Of a DNA stretch of 64,000 nucleotides, positions 29,563 to 40,810 are shown piece by piece. The translations under genes and the position numbers were made by a program. The notes below the pieces were generated by a model. The model was not told the DNA's origin. It did not search any database and saw only the letters and a program-made list of their open reading frames with translations. The stretch is from Orychophragmus violaceus (Eukaryota; Streptophyta; Magnoliopsida; Brassicales; Brassicaceae): NCBI GenBank assembly GCA_030180135.1, contig CM058239.1, positions 67,897,823-67,961,822 on the forward strand, in the 5' to 3' direction. The number at the start of each line of letters is the position of its first letter. Positions within the stretch are counted from its first letter, which is position 1.

Positions 29563-30704
29563 TATTAGAGAGGATGATGAAATGGAAGAGGAGAGGTTGA
29601 AGTCATGAAGACAAAGCCGAGCCTCATTCCATGAAGAAGCTTTGGTGTTGATCACAAGCAAGCAAAGCAATGCTTAAGTGAGCAACAAAGGCAACTATCA
29701 AGATGTGCAATGTGCAAAGATGGGGCACACAGACACAGAGACATACACAGACACAGACATATACAGATGATCATTGTGCAAAGTTGGGGCAAGATCATCT
29801 TGTGCAAAGTCATGGCCAAAGTTGTGAAGTGCAAAGATGGGGCACTTAGATAATCCGAAGATAAGTATATGCAAAGTTGGGCCCAAACAGATGTCTGTCA
29901 AGAATCAGACTCAAGAAGAGTCACATGTGTGTTTAAATGAGATAGTGGTTATAAACACATGTCACTCTCACCACTTGGGAGTGTGCTCTATCTCTCCTAA
30001 GGTATGCACACGCCAATTAAGAATAAGGACAAGTCACTTTCAAGACTGAACTCACTAAAGCCGAAATGAATAGGAGAAGATCCAACCATCCATTCAAAAC
30101 TCGTTTTCCCTCCTATGAATCAATGGTTGAGATGTAATCTTGGTTTATATTTGTTTATTCTGAGTTTAACCTAATTATAAGCCTATATAAAGGCCACTCA
30201 CGACATTGTAAACATTTGCTAAGTCACTTGACAAGAAATCAACAAGATTCTTAATACAAACTATTATCTCTTTCTCTCTTCTTCTTGTACCCGGTTCCAC
30301 TCTTTCTCTTCATTGTATATACAAGTTCATATATAATTTAGACCCTAAAGAGCCACGGTTACGGCTGCTTAAGGCAGCCTCTTATCATGTTTGGATAACT
30401 CTTTCTTGGATGTTCCTTTACCTAATTTCTGATTCTCTTCCATGTTTATGAGTAGACTCTCCTTGGTGAGATGTTAAGCTCTTGGAAGTGTTTTCATATA
30501 GCTAAGGACTCCTTTATACAACTAGACTAATGGATTTCTTAAGTACAAACTAGTTGTCTTTGTTTGAGCAGAACCGGTTGCATTGTTCTTCTTTAATCCG
30601 TTTCTGTTCTTGATATGAGTTATGGTTCAGAGCTTCTTATGAATGTCTCATGAACCAAACTAGATGATCAGAGCTTCCTCATGGATGCTTCTGAAATTCT
30701 AACA
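29563..30704 (+). repeat. LARD1 3' LTR (1142 bp)
   Basis: TATTAGAGAGG...TTCTAACA, partner of the split 5' LTR. TATA box at 30184-30191 and GTGCAAAG array at 29712-29880. Confidence 0.9.
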
Positions 30705-31004
30705 CTCTCTAGAATACAAAGCTCCAATAGGGTTGAATGTGAGACCAAACTAGTTGTTCTCTTCTTTAAACAAAATCGTTTCATTCTTCTTACTCTGTTT
30801 CTGTTCTTGTTTCTTGTTTCTGGTTGAATGATTCCTCATGGTTGTCTCATGAACCTAACTTGATAATCAGAGCTTCCTCATAGATTCCTCTGAAATTCCA
30901 ACATCTTGGTCTTCAATGTAGTCTTCCATTCTTCTCCTTCTTTCATCCTCACTAATGATATCCACTTCTTAAGTCCACTTTGATGAAGGCTGAGGAACCA
31001 TGTA
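30705..31004. other. LARD-like LTR remnant and unassigned spacer
   Basis: 30711-30903 resembles the last 200 bp of a LARD LTR (ACTAGTTGTT, GATCAGAGCTTCCTCAT, ATTCCAACA) and is probably the far half of the old element seen at 2123-2374. The next 100 bp to 31004 show nothing recognisable. Confidence 0.5.
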
Positions 31005-31822
31005 TGATGCAAGCACGGAATCACTCCAATACTAGATTACTCGGCGATCGAGAGATTCCAAGCTTAAGCTCACAGAAGGTGGTCGAAGTGAAGGTGGAAG
31101 GTGGAGATAGGATGATTGACTCTCTCAATCAGTGATCGAACAAGGTCGTTTGAGTCTCACAAACAATATGATTTGTCACCTCAATAGAAAGGAAGTGAAT
31201 CACACACTTAGTTTCTAAAGAACAAGAACAAACTCAAAGACTCGGGTTAGAAAAGAGAAACGATTTAATCTGTTTTTTACTAAAAATGTTGGGTGATTTG
31301 TACAATGCACGAAATGAGCTTATATAGGCTCTAAAATGAAGATATCCTAAGGCTAGAAATCAGAAACAAATCATTAAAAATCAAAGAACTATCCGTTGGA
31401 GGCTTTGTGACCCAAATCAACCAAATAAGGCAAGTTGATGATGCTCGAGTCTTGAAAGCTTGGGGCCAAAGGTGGGATATCTAGGCACGTCCTGGATGAT
31501 GTATAGGACCTCCAAAATGCAGCATGTTGATGCAAATATAGCTGTTGGAGTTTATATACAAAAAACTCTAAAGAAGGCAAATAAGGCAAGTTCGGCTCCA
31601 TATATGGAACGCGAAGATGTGAGAGGATCCGCCTGATTCCATGGCTGGTAATGAAGCTTGAGATGTTCTTATGATACTCTAGTTTCAGTAGATAATCTCC
31701 TGGTCGCCAAATATAAGATTGAAGGCTCTCAAATCCAGAATGTTCCAAATAAGGCAAGTTGGGAATCCATTGGTTTAAAAGTTGAATAACTTTTAAACCA
31801 TAATTATTTTGAACCGAATCCA
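31005..31822 (-). repeat. GagV LTR, left (818 bp)
   Basis: TGATGCAAGCACGG...CGAATCCA on the plus strand. The minus strand has a TATA candidate at 31328-31318 (CCTATATAAGC). The polypurine tract follows at 31823-31832 (minus strand AGGGGGAAT). Confidence 0.82.
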
Positions 31823-31983
31823 ATTCCCCCTGAGCATATGATGAATAAAGTTTCCAAAATAAGTTGGTTTACAACTTTTTCATCCTGGTTTGATCTGAAT
31901 TCTTCAGTAATTGGTCGTTGGTCTCCAGCGGGTTCCTTGAAAGTCTGCCCAGTTGTAACTTGAATATCTTCTTCATGTGGAAA

Positions 31984-33016
31984 TCATTTGAACCAATTCC
32001 ACTTCTCTGTGACTCCTTGATGAGTTAGGTCTCTAGAACAATTTTCCTTGTGTCTTAAAACCTCCTGGTTAGGAAGATATGCTTCAAGATATGAACATAT
32101 GTCTCTGGTGTGTTCGGGTTGATTTTCTCCATGGGTCTTGGTTGGTTTATTTATGTCCTCTCCATGCTCCTGGGTTGATTTTGACTTGAAGACCTCATCA
32201 TAATCTCCCTCTTGAAAAGTTTTTGACCTCGAGACTGAATAACCTTGATATGGTTGTTGTTGGGTAATGTATGGGACATCTGATGGTTCTTCCTTGATCA
32301 GCAACGAACCAATGACTACTCTGCTATGATTATGACTGGTTGACTTGAGATGTAAGTTTTTGGACCCTCCTTGTATGATCTTGGTCTGACATCTTCTTCT
32401 CCATCGTTGAAGCTTCTTCTTGATCCGTAATGATATCCTTAGCACCTGAAACTTTCTCAACACTTTTGGAACTAGACAAGTGTATTAAAATTTCCTTTGT
32501 AATGTCACAGACAGACGAGGATAAATGCATGATACTAGAATTGGAAGATTTAAAATTGGACCTAACTAGGTTATCACTTTCTTCATGGTTATTCGTTTTA
32601 GGTTCTAGAGATGTGGGGATTACCAATTTTCTAGTTGGGCATGTTACAAAAAAATCACCTCTTTGGTTATACCTATAACATATTATCTCTAATGAACTTT
32701 TAGTAGAAGAACTCTTACGTTGATCCTTGACTTGTTTAAAGTTTTCGTTTTGCACATGTCTAGGAATTGGGTCCTCTCGGCTTGGTTCCTTTCGAAGGTA
32801 AGTGGTTTTTCCAGATGGTGCAAGGCTCCGTGGTGAATATATCTCACACATACTGAACTTTAAACTCTCCCACGTTCTGATCCTTGGCTCCTTATAGTAC
32901 CATCGTTCATGCTCTTCTTTCTCCCACCATTTTAGAGCTTCGCCGATGAGTTGTCCAAGAGAGATGGAAAGTTTGTAATCAGTGGGAATGGAATAATACA
33001 TAAAGTATTTGTCCAT
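31984..33016 (-). pseudogene. GagV gag, central and C-terminal part
   Basis: Minus-strand frames read KMDKYFMYYSIPTDYKLSIS and GEALKWWEKEE, followed by the W-E-S-L-K-F segment of a retrotransposon gag. The zinc knuckle is degenerate: C-Y-R-Y-N-Q-R-G-D-F-F-V-T-C, where the second Cys is Tyr and the His is Asp. A frame change near 32400 leads to a charged C-terminal part containing KTFQEGDYDEVFKSK. No protease or RT follows. The N-terminus is at 40811-41032, separated by Cop2. Confidence 0.8.
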
Positions 33017-33021
33017 ATTTT

Positions 33022-33026
33022 CTTAC
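33022..33026 (+). other. Cop2 target-site duplication, left copy
   Basis: CTTAC, identical to 40691-40695. Confidence 0.95.
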
Positions 33027-33666
33027 TGTTGGGAATGTCCTGAAATCTACTGTGCTATCTCTAGAAAGTATGATAAGTGTCGAGATCAGACATAAGTCAT
33101 AAATACTGGGAGGTCATGATGACTTGCTAGAGCCCGCTCTTGATCTATAAGTTGAGTACTTATTACCAGTATTGTATGATCCCAAAGGGTCACACACCAT
33201 AGCTAACGGGAAAGTTAAAAAGGAATTAATACAGTAAGATGCAAGACATTTACTGTATTTGTACAGAGAATTGGGCCAGACAAAATACAGTCTTTTTGTC
33301 TGATTTGGGTCTTGGGCCCAAAAGCCTGATAAGCCATTAGTTTAATTACTTGGGCCCATATAAGGAAAGAGGGGCGCCAGTTAGCCTAAGCTTCTGCGAT
33401 TTTAGGTCTGGCCGTCCTCCTCTCTCTCTGTTGTTCCAGCTTGGTCTAGCAGCCTGATCCAGTAGCTTGTAAGCGTGTGGATACCTAGGAGGAGCCGGTA
33501 ATCATCAGCTCTTGCAGATCTCGATATTCCCTTGATCAATCCGCTGCAATCACAAGGTAATGATCCTGATATGTTTATGATTCAACTGCAAATCACCTAG
33601 ATCCTAGTTGATTATGTGATAGGTTGTAATCTGATAATTAAACCTATGAACCAACATAATCCAACA
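33027..33666 (+). repeat. Cop2 5' LTR (640 bp)
   Basis: TGTTGGGAATG...ATCCAACA. A TATA candidate (CATATAAGG) lies at 33357-33365. It lacks the CGATCG motifs found in the Cop1 LTR. Confidence 0.96.
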
Positions 33667-35257
33667 GTGGTATCAGAGCCTAGGTCGTTAGGTTTTTGCT
33701 GTTTGGATCATATTTAGGTTGTTTTTAAATGTTTAGAATCGAATTTGTGTTAAGAAATTTGATTAGAAAACTTGAAAACCTAATATGCAAATCGCATAAA
33801 CCGATTGAAACCCATCGGTATGCGAAGCGGATGCGAGTATCGATCGACGAGGGAGCGTGATATCGATCGATATCAATCGGATTGATTGCTTCTCGCTGTC
33901 CCGATGACCCGATCGCAACGAGCTGATGCACGCGAGTATCGATCGACGAGGGAGCGTGATATCGATCGATATCGATCGGATCGATTGCTTCTCGCTGTCC
34001 CGATGACCCAATCGCAACGAGCTGATGCGCCTGTCCCGATCGTATCGCGCGAGGTCCCGAAAGCGAGCTTGGCTCGTCTTCTCGATCCGGCGATGCGTGA
34101 TCCGGCTGGCGAGACATACGTTCCGCGAGTAGCCATTCGGTTAAGCCGAGCCTCGCGGTTCGTCCCACCTAACCCGAGACGCGAACCAATCGTGCCATTG
34201 GGCCATTGCGGTTCGTCGTTGGTTTTGCCTTATCCCGCAAGTTAGGTCAAAATCAGCTAAAATTGATTGGTTTGACCAATCTATTTCTTCCTGATTTTGG
34301 ACTTAACCGAACCGATCCAATTTAATTGGTGGTTCAAGCGGTTAACCAAATCGCGGTTTGCTGGAAATTATTTAATACAATTGGTATTATTTAATTTCTG
34401 GTTAAACCGGATTTAAATTCAAAAATTGAATTTTAACCTAAACCGAAGGCTGGTCTAAGTTTGATTTGGTTGGACCAAATAATTTAGAGCTGGTCTGGTT
34501 TAGTAAATAACCAGTTGAATTTAGTAGTTAATTTGGTCTTGGACTAGAATTAATGAACCGACTCGGTTATGTCAAATTATTGGGCCAATTGGAATTCTGT
34601 GGTCTTGGGCCAAGAATTGGGCCTATAATTTGTGACCCAACCGAAAACTTTAATAAAATATTAAATTAGAAATTTCTATTTTTAGCATGTTTCTAGATTT
34701 AGAAAGTTTCTAAAATAAGTAAGTTTCCCAAAATAGTAATCTTCTATTTTTGGAAAGAAAACCTAAAATCCTCAAAACCAATATCAAGCTTGGATGTCTT
34801 GCCCAATCTTGTCAGCTACTTAACGCTTATTCAATTACAGATATGGCTTACAGTGTGAGGTGTCTGTTTTTGCGTAAGTAAAGTAGTATATAGTCACTAA
34901 TTTCATTGGGAGTCCCAGACTTTAGTGATTATTTGGCTGTAAGAGATTGGTTTCCTTGACTGGGCCATCGGGAGTCCCGGGCCTTGAGACATCTGGTGAA
35001 TTGGGCCTTGGGCCCAATCCACAACCGAGAGTTATATAGATATAACTAGCTGTATGCATGCTTACCAAGTAAAGCTAATTCTGGGTGACGGCCAGTGGCC
35101 CACTTTGGTTTTGGTTGAACATGGGTCTCGGAATCATTGCATTCTTATGAGGTTAAACAAAGAAATTTTGAATGCAATGCGAGTTTTCTTATAAGTTATT
35201 AAGATTACTCTTTTATGAACTAAATAACTAAAACTCTATTGTCTCATAATTTCAGCT
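33667..35257 (+). other. Cop2 primer-binding site and leader
   Basis: TGGTATCAGAGCC at 33668-33680 is the initiator tRNA-Met site. The 1.6-kb leader has a 99-bp tandem duplication rich in CGATCG palindromes (33833-34030) and then AT-rich sequence with AACCGG pieces like the Cop1 leader. Minus-strand open frames across the repeats only reflect the GC-rich palindromes. Confidence 0.85.
33833..34030. repeat. 99-bp tandem duplication with CGATCG palindromes in the Cop2 leader
   Basis: Units 33833-33931 and 33932-34030 differ at only a few sites. Each holds TATCGATCGACGA and ATATCGATCGATAT. Confidence 0.93.
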
Positions 35258-36691
35258 ATATCAAGCACAACAACACAAAACACTTTCTCGATCCGGTCTG
35301 CCCTTGAGAAGGACAAACTGAACGGATCAAACTTCCTGAACTGGTTCAGGAACCTGAGACTTGTGCTCAGGCAGGAGAAGAAGGCTTATGTCCTTGAAAG
35401 AGTTCTCCCCCCTAGACCTGCGAATAATGCCACACAAGCTGTGAAGAATGCTTGGGATACGCATTCTTCAGATGCTAATGACGTGGTTTGCCTAATGTTG
35501 GCGACAATGGTTCCCGAACTGCAGATGCAGTGGGAAGGCCTAACTTGTCCCATGGAACTGATGGCAAACCTGAAAGCGTTGTTTCAGGAGCAGGCTCGTA
35601 CAGAGAGATTCCAAACTGTAAAGAATCTCTTGGACTGTAAAATGGCTAAGGATGCAGCAGTGAGTCCACATGTTCTGAAAATGATGGGTTATCTCGATCA
35701 TTTGACTAGACTCGACTGTCCTATAAGCCAAGAGCTTGCTTGTGATATCGTTCTGCAGTCTCTTACTCCTGCATATGACCAGTTCACCTTGAACTATAAT
35801 ATGCATGGGTTGACAAAGACTTTGCCTGAGCTACATGGTATGCTCAAGACTGCAGAACCTAATCTGAAGAAGGCCAAGGACCCGTCTGTACTCATGGTGC
35901 AGAAGGGCAAGGGTTTCAAGAAATCCGCTGCAGACAAAGGAAAGGGCAAGGCAGTCCACAAAGAAAAGGCCAAGCCCAAGCCCGTGTCTAAAGCTGGGCC
36001 TTCTGATATCTGCCACTTTTGCAAAGAGGCAGGGCATTATCGCAGGGACTGTAAGAAATACCAAGAAAGTCTGAAGGAGAAGAAGAAGTCCTTCGCGACT
36101 ACTGCTTCAGGTATTTTTGTTATTGAAGTAAATACTACTACTTCAGATAATACCACTTGGGTATTAGATACTGGATGTGGGACTCATATTTGTACTAATG
36201 TGCAGGCACTCAGCAACAGTAGAAGGTTGAAGCAAGGGCAAGTAGAGTTGCGGGTTGGCAATGGAGCGAAGGTTCCAGCACTGGCCGTTGGCACTTACTT
36301 GTTATCTTTACCTTCTGGATTGATTTTAGAACTTGAGAATTGTTATTTTGTACCTGCTATAAGCAGAAATATCATTTCAGTTTCATTATTGGATTTACAA
36401 GCATTTGATTTTTCTATTAAGAATAAATTGTGTTCCTTTAATCTCAATGATATGTTCTATGGCTGTGCCCCTCTTATTAATGGGCTGTACATGCTGGATC
36501 AATCTACTCCAGTATATAACATTAATACAAAACGGTTCAAATCTAACGAAGAAAATGAAACGTTTCTCTGGCATTGTCGTTTGGGGCACATTAGTGAGAA
36601 ACACGTCAAGAGGCTCCATTCAAATGGACTCTTGGGCTCATTTGACTTTGAGTCTTGTGAGCAATGCGAATCTTGCCTAATGGGAAAATGA
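35258..36691 (+). pseudogene. Cop2 gag, protease and pre-integrase region (start codon lost)
   Basis: The frame is open from a stop at 35225-35227 to TGA at 36689-36691. The position equivalent to the Cop1 gag ATG reads ATA at 35258-35260, and no in-frame ATG precedes it, so normal initiation looks impossible; GTG codons exist but are unlikely starts. Features are LEKDKLNGSNF near the start, zinc knuckle CHFCKEAGHYRRDC near residue 251, protease DTGCGTH near 304, and the pre-integrase HCRLGH motif. It ends CLMGK at a frameshift, and the integrase follows in the -1 frame. Confidence 0.88.
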
Positions 36692-39219
36692 CACGGGCCC
36701 CTTTTAATAAACCCACAGAAAGGGCCAGTGAACTATTGGGCCTGATACATACTGACGTGTGTGGCCCAATGTCCACAAATGCTAGAGGAAACTATCAGTA
36801 CTTCATTACATTCACTGATGATTTCAGTAGATATGGATATGTCTACTTGATGAAACATAAGTCGAAAACCTTTGAGAAGTTCAAAGAATTCCAGAATGAA
36901 GTACAGAACCAGCTTGGTAAAAGTATTAAGCCTCTTCGGTCGGACCGAGGAGTAGAATACTTGAGCCAGGAATTCCGTGATCATCTGAGTGAGTGTGGGA
37001 TCATCTCCCAACTCACACCTCCTGGAACACCTCAGTGGAATGGTGTGTCTGAGAGAAGGAATCGGACATTGTTAGATATGGTCCGATCCATGATGAGTCA
37101 CACAGACCTTCCTATATCCCTTTGGGGATATGCTTTGCTGACCGCAACGTTCACACTGAACAGAGTGCCATCAAAAGCAGTAGCAAAGACACCATATGAA
37201 TTATGGACTGGAAAGGCTCCAGTAATGTCTTTTCTCAGAATTTGGGGTTGTGAAGCCTATGTCAAAAGATTAATCTCAGACAAGCTTACACCAAAATCTG
37301 ACAAGTGCTACTTCATTGGTTATCCTAGGGATACCAAGGCTTATTACTTCTATCTGCGATCCGAGAACAAGATCTTTGTTGCTCGGGATTGTACTTTTCT
37401 TGAGAGGGAATTTCTCTCTAAGAAAGATAGTGGGAGTAAGGTACAACTTGATGAAATTCAAGAAGGACAGGAACCTGTTCAACCTAATGAGGAAGAACAG
37501 CAGGATGAATTACATGAAGTTGTAATAGAACCTGAACCTGAAGTACCTGAAGTTCGAAGATCCGGAAGGATCCGTCACGAACCCGATAGATATCAGGGAT
37601 TCCTCGTGACTAATTGCCATGATCTTTTGATCATTGACGGTGATGAACCCTCGAACTTTGCAGAAGCCATGATAGGCCCTGACTCCTTAAAGTGGCGTGA
37701 AGCCACTGAATCCGAGATGGACTCCATGTCTGTCAACCGAGTGTTTTCACTGGTTGACTTACCCGCTGGTGCTAAATCCATCGAGTGTAAATGGATCTTC
37801 AAGAAGAAGATTGACATGGATGGAAATGTCCAGATTTACAAGGCCAGGTTGGTGGCAAAAGGTTTCAAACAAATTCATGGTATAGACTATGATGAAACCT
37901 ATTCACCAGTGGCCATGATGAAATCAATTCGGATTCTCCTAGCAACTGCCGCTTATTATGATTATGAGATTTGGCAGATGGATGTGAAAACCGCCTTCCT
38001 GAATGGAATCTTGGAGGAGGATGTGTATATGACACAGCCTGACGGTTACATTGATCCTAAGAATGCTGGGAAAGTATGCAAAATTCATAAATCCATTTAT
38101 GGATTGAAGCAAGCATCCAGGAGTTGGAATCTTCGTTTTGATGAGGCAATAAAGAATTTTGACTTCATCAGAAACAAGGAAGAACAATATGTGTATAAGA
38201 AAACTAGTGGGAGCAAAGTGGCGTTTCTTATCCTATATGTCGATGACATATTGCTTCTTGGAAATGATATTCCAATGCTGAAGTCTGTTAAAGACTGGCT
38301 GGGAAGTTGTTTTTTCATGAAGGACATGGGTGAAGCCGCGTATGTTCTTGGAATCCGAATCTTTAGAGACAGATCTAAAAGGCTGATTGGACTTTGTCAA
38401 GATTCTTATATAGACAAAATCCTGCATCGATTCGGAATGGATAAATCCAAGAAGGGATTCACGCCAATGATACATGGTGCTACACTAAGCAAGACTCAGT
38501 GTCCTAAAACACCTGATGAGCTTAAGCGCATGAGTAGGATACCTTATGCTTCGGCTATAGGATCTATCATGTATGCCATGATCTGTACTCGTCCTGATGT
38601 TGCTTATGCACTAAGCATGACGAGTAGGTACCAGTCTAATCCAGGTGAGAATCACTGGATTGCCGTAAAGAATATCCTGAAGTATTTGAGGAATACTAAG
38701 GATAAGTTCTTGGTTTACGGAGGAAGTGAAGTGCTTGAAATGAGTGGATTCACGGATGCAAGTTTTCAGACAGATAAAGATGATTTCCGGTCACAGTCTG
38801 GTTACATCTTCTGTCTGAATGGCGGTGCAGTAAGTTGGAAGAGCTCCAAGCAGAGCACCGTGGCAGATTCCACAACTGAAGCTGAATACATCGCTGCTTC
38901 AGAAGCTGCGAAGGAAGGAGTTTGGATAAGGAACTTCATGATTGAACTCGGTGTATTCCCAAATGCCACTGAGCCTCTAACACTGTATTGTGACAACAAT
39001 GGTGCAATTGCTCAAGCTAAGGAACCGAGACATCATCAGAAATCAAAACATATTATGAGAAGGTATCACCTGATTCGTGATATAGTGAATAGAGGTGAAG
39101 TGATGGTCAGCAGAGTTCCCACTGATGAGAACGTGGCTGACCCGTTGACAAAGCCACTCCCGAAACCTAAGCACGAGTTGCATACTGCTGCTGTAGGAAT
39201 TAGAGATATTCATATGTAA
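36664..39219 (+). CDS. Cop2 integrase, reverse transcriptase and RNase H (about 843 codons after the frameshift)
   Basis: Open from the shift point at about 36685 to TAA 39217-39219. Integrase core: HTDVCGPM, RSDRGVEY, NGVSERRNRT (D, D, E). Copia RT: KARLVAKGF, YSPVAMMKSIR, QMDVKTAFLNG, LYVDDILLL catalytic box, YGLKQASRSW. RNase H: FTDASFQ, STTEAEYIAASEA, YCDNNGAI and HIMRRYH. All catalytic residues are present. The domain order integrase before RT fixes it as copia. An ATG at 36664 lies in frame but upstream of the natural junction, so separate translation is not implied. Confidence 0.93.
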   Translation: MRILPNGKMTRAPFNKPTERASELLGLIHTDVCGPMSTNARGNYQYFITFTDDFSRYGYVYLMKHKSKTFEKFKEFQNEVQNQLGKSIKPLRSDRGVEYLSQEFRDHLSECGIISQLTPPGTPQWNGVSERRNRTLLDMVRSMMSHTDLPISLWGYALLTATFTLNRVPSKAVAKTPYELWTGKAPVMSFLRIWGCEAYVKRLISDKLTPKSDKCYFIGYPRDTKAYYFYLRSENKIFVARDCTFLEREFLSKKDSGSKVQLDEIQEGQEPVQPNEEEQQDELHEVVIEPEPEVPEVRRSGRIRHEPDRYQGFLVTNCHDLLIIDGDEPSNFAEAMIGPDSLKWREATESEMDSMSVNRVFSLVDLPAGAKSIECKWIFKKKIDMDGNVQIYKARLVAKGFKQIHGIDYDETYSPVAMMKSIRILLATAAYYDYEIWQMDVKTAFLNGILEEDVYMTQPDGYIDPKNAGKVCKIHKSIYGLKQASRSWNLRFDEAIKNFDFIRNKEEQYVYKKTSGSKVAFLILYVDDILLLGNDIPMLKSVKDWLGSCFFMKDMGEAAYVLGIRIFRDRSKRLIGLCQDSYIDKILHRFGMDKSKKGFTPMIHGATLSKTQCPKTPDELKRMSRIPYASAIGSIMYAMICTRPDVAYALSMTSRYQSNPGENHWIAVKNILKYLRNTKDKFLVYGGSEVLEMSGFTDASFQTDKDDFRSQSGYIFCLNGGAVSWKSSKQSTVADSTTEAEYIAASEAAKEGVWIRNFMIELGVFPNATEPLTLYCDNNGAIAQAKEPRHHQKSKHIMRRYHLIRDIVNRGEVMVSRVPTDENVADPLTKPLPKPKHELHTAAVGIRDIHM

Positions 39220-40050
39220 TCTCTTTTTGAGTGGGAGTTATGAGGGCTTTATTTTAGTTATTTTGATTGGTTCATGTAAACATTTTAATGTTAATGAAAT
39301 TTTATTTCTGGATTATTTTTAACTGTGATATAAAATAATCGTTCCAAAATGATTCATGTCGTAATATATGGGCCATCGAAGTACATGAGAAAGACTTGAT
39401 CATGAAACCCCATATTTAACGAAATGACATAAATCATAATGTCCATAGTCGAAGGTTGTTGAAATTGGAACACCAACAACCACTTGAGACTATAGTGTGT
39501 TGAGACTTATGACCAAGTTTCATGGGTCATGGATGCGCGGCATCAAAGTCAACACATAGGTATATGTAGGGAGCATATGACCGGACATGGCCCGCTGATG
39601 AGAACTCTACAAGATATTGATATCTGTGTCATAAAAGGTTCTCATTTACGACTATAGAGTATAGTCCTTAGACCTGAGTTCGCATGCATGTGGCTGCACA
39701 TGGATTGATGCGCTTTGATCATTGTCTAACGCTGTTTCGTAACTGGGAGCTATAAGGACCTTGGTTGGGTGTATTATAAAGTGTGTAGTTCATAGTGATG
39801 GAACAAGATGGGATTTGTCCCTGCCGTTTAACGGAGGTAATATCTCTAGGCCAATCGGAGACTTGATAGCTGGTAAGAGAGTGGCCACTCCCAAACGGAC
39901 TTGCCCAAGTCGTTTGCATTGTGAGTATCAAATCTGGTCCGATGAACATGGTCTGGCTATATAAGGATGACACGCATATTGCCTTATACCAGATCGAGAT
40001 ATTGAGACAAAAGGATTAGGGAATGTAGAATTCCAGTACAAGTGGGAGAT
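39220..40050 (+). other. Cop2 3' non-coding region and polypurine tract
   Basis: About 830 bp without a recognisable gene. It ends in the purine tract AAGTGGGAGA at 40040-40049 next to the 3' LTR. Confidence 0.75.
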
Positions 40051-40690
40051 TGTTGGGAATGTCCTGAAATCTACTGTGCTATCTCTAGAAAGTATGATAA
40101 GTGTCGAGATCAGACATAAGTCATAAATACTGGGAGGTCATTATGACTTGCTAGAGCCCGCTCTTGATCTATAAGTTGAGTACTTATTACCATTATTGTA
40201 TGATCCCAAAGGGTCACACACCATAGCTAACGGGAAAGTTAAAAAGGAATTAATACAGTAAGATGCAAGACATTTACTGTATTTGTACAGAGAATTGGGC
40301 CAGACAAAATACAGTCTTTTTGTCTGATTTGGGTCTTGGGCCCAAAAGCCTGATAAGCCATTAGTTTAATTACTTGGGCCCATATAAGGAAAGAGGGGCG
40401 CCAGTTAGCCTAAGCTTCTGCGATTTTAGGTCTGGCCGTCCTCCTCTCTCTCTGTTGTTCCAGCTTGGTCTAGCAGCCTGATCCAGTAGCTTGTAAGCGT
40501 GTGGATACCTAGGAGGAGCCGGTAATCATCAGCTCTTGCAGATCTCGATATTCCCTTGATCAATCCGCTGCAATCATAAGGTAATGATCCTGATCTGTTT
40601 ATGATTCAACTGCAAATCACCTAGATCCTAGTTGATTATGTGATAGGTTGTAATCTGATAATTAAACCTATGAACCAACATAATCCAACA
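40051..40690 (+). repeat. Cop2 3' LTR (640 bp)
   Basis: Partner of 33027-33666 with four substitutions. Followed by CTTAC (40691-40695). Confidence 0.96.
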
Positions 40691-40810
40691 CTTACCATTG
40701 TAGGTAATCTTCTCCTTTTTCTGAAAACTCAAAACATTCAGGCCCATAATATTCATAACCATCATATAAACATAACCTGAGTTTGGATTTGATGGTGGCT
40801 CGGAATGTGG

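Larger units (their letters stand above)
2375..30704 (+). mobile_element. LARD1: non-coding LTR retrotransposon (LARD-like), split by Gyp1
   Basis: Parts in order are 5' LTR 2375-3400 plus 27162-27311 (1176 bp without the insert), primer-binding site 27312-27323, internal region to 29562, and 3' LTR 29563-30704 (1142 bp). LTR termini are TATTAGA...TCTAACA. The flanks ATCTC (2370-2374) and CTCTC (30705-30709) match at four of five bases, consistent with a mutated target duplication. The internal region of about 2.25 kb has no gag or pol, so the element must have been moved by proteins from another copia element. The LTRs differ by roughly 5 percent in the part I compared. Confidence 0.85.
33027..40690 (+). 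mobile_element. Cop2: young, nearly intact Ty1/copia retrotransposon
   Basis: 7664 bp with 640-bp LTRs at 33027-33666 and 40051-40690, target duplication CTTAC on both sides, primer site, long leader, gag-pol and polypurine tract. The LTRs differ at 4 positions of 640 by direct comparison, about 0.6 percent, implying insertion within roughly the last half million years at commonly used plant rates. It interrupts the GagV gag. Coding defects are a missing ATG and one frameshift. Confidence 0.96.

Noticed and set aside
27373..29600. Short frames in the LARD1 interior as a captured host gene
   Set aside because: None exceeds about 80 codons, none shows a domain, and codon use is AT-rich repeat sequence.
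33725..34245. Long overlapping frames on both strands in the Cop2 leader
   Set aside because: They arise from the GC-rich 99-bp duplication with CGATCG palindromes, which lacks stops in several frames. There is no domain similarity and they lie in an untranslated leader.
36664..36691. The ATG at 36664 as a true separate start for the Cop2 integrase-RT protein
   Set aside because: It overlaps the end of the upstream frame, and the residues it adds replace conserved polyprotein sequence. A frameshift lesion explains the overlap better.
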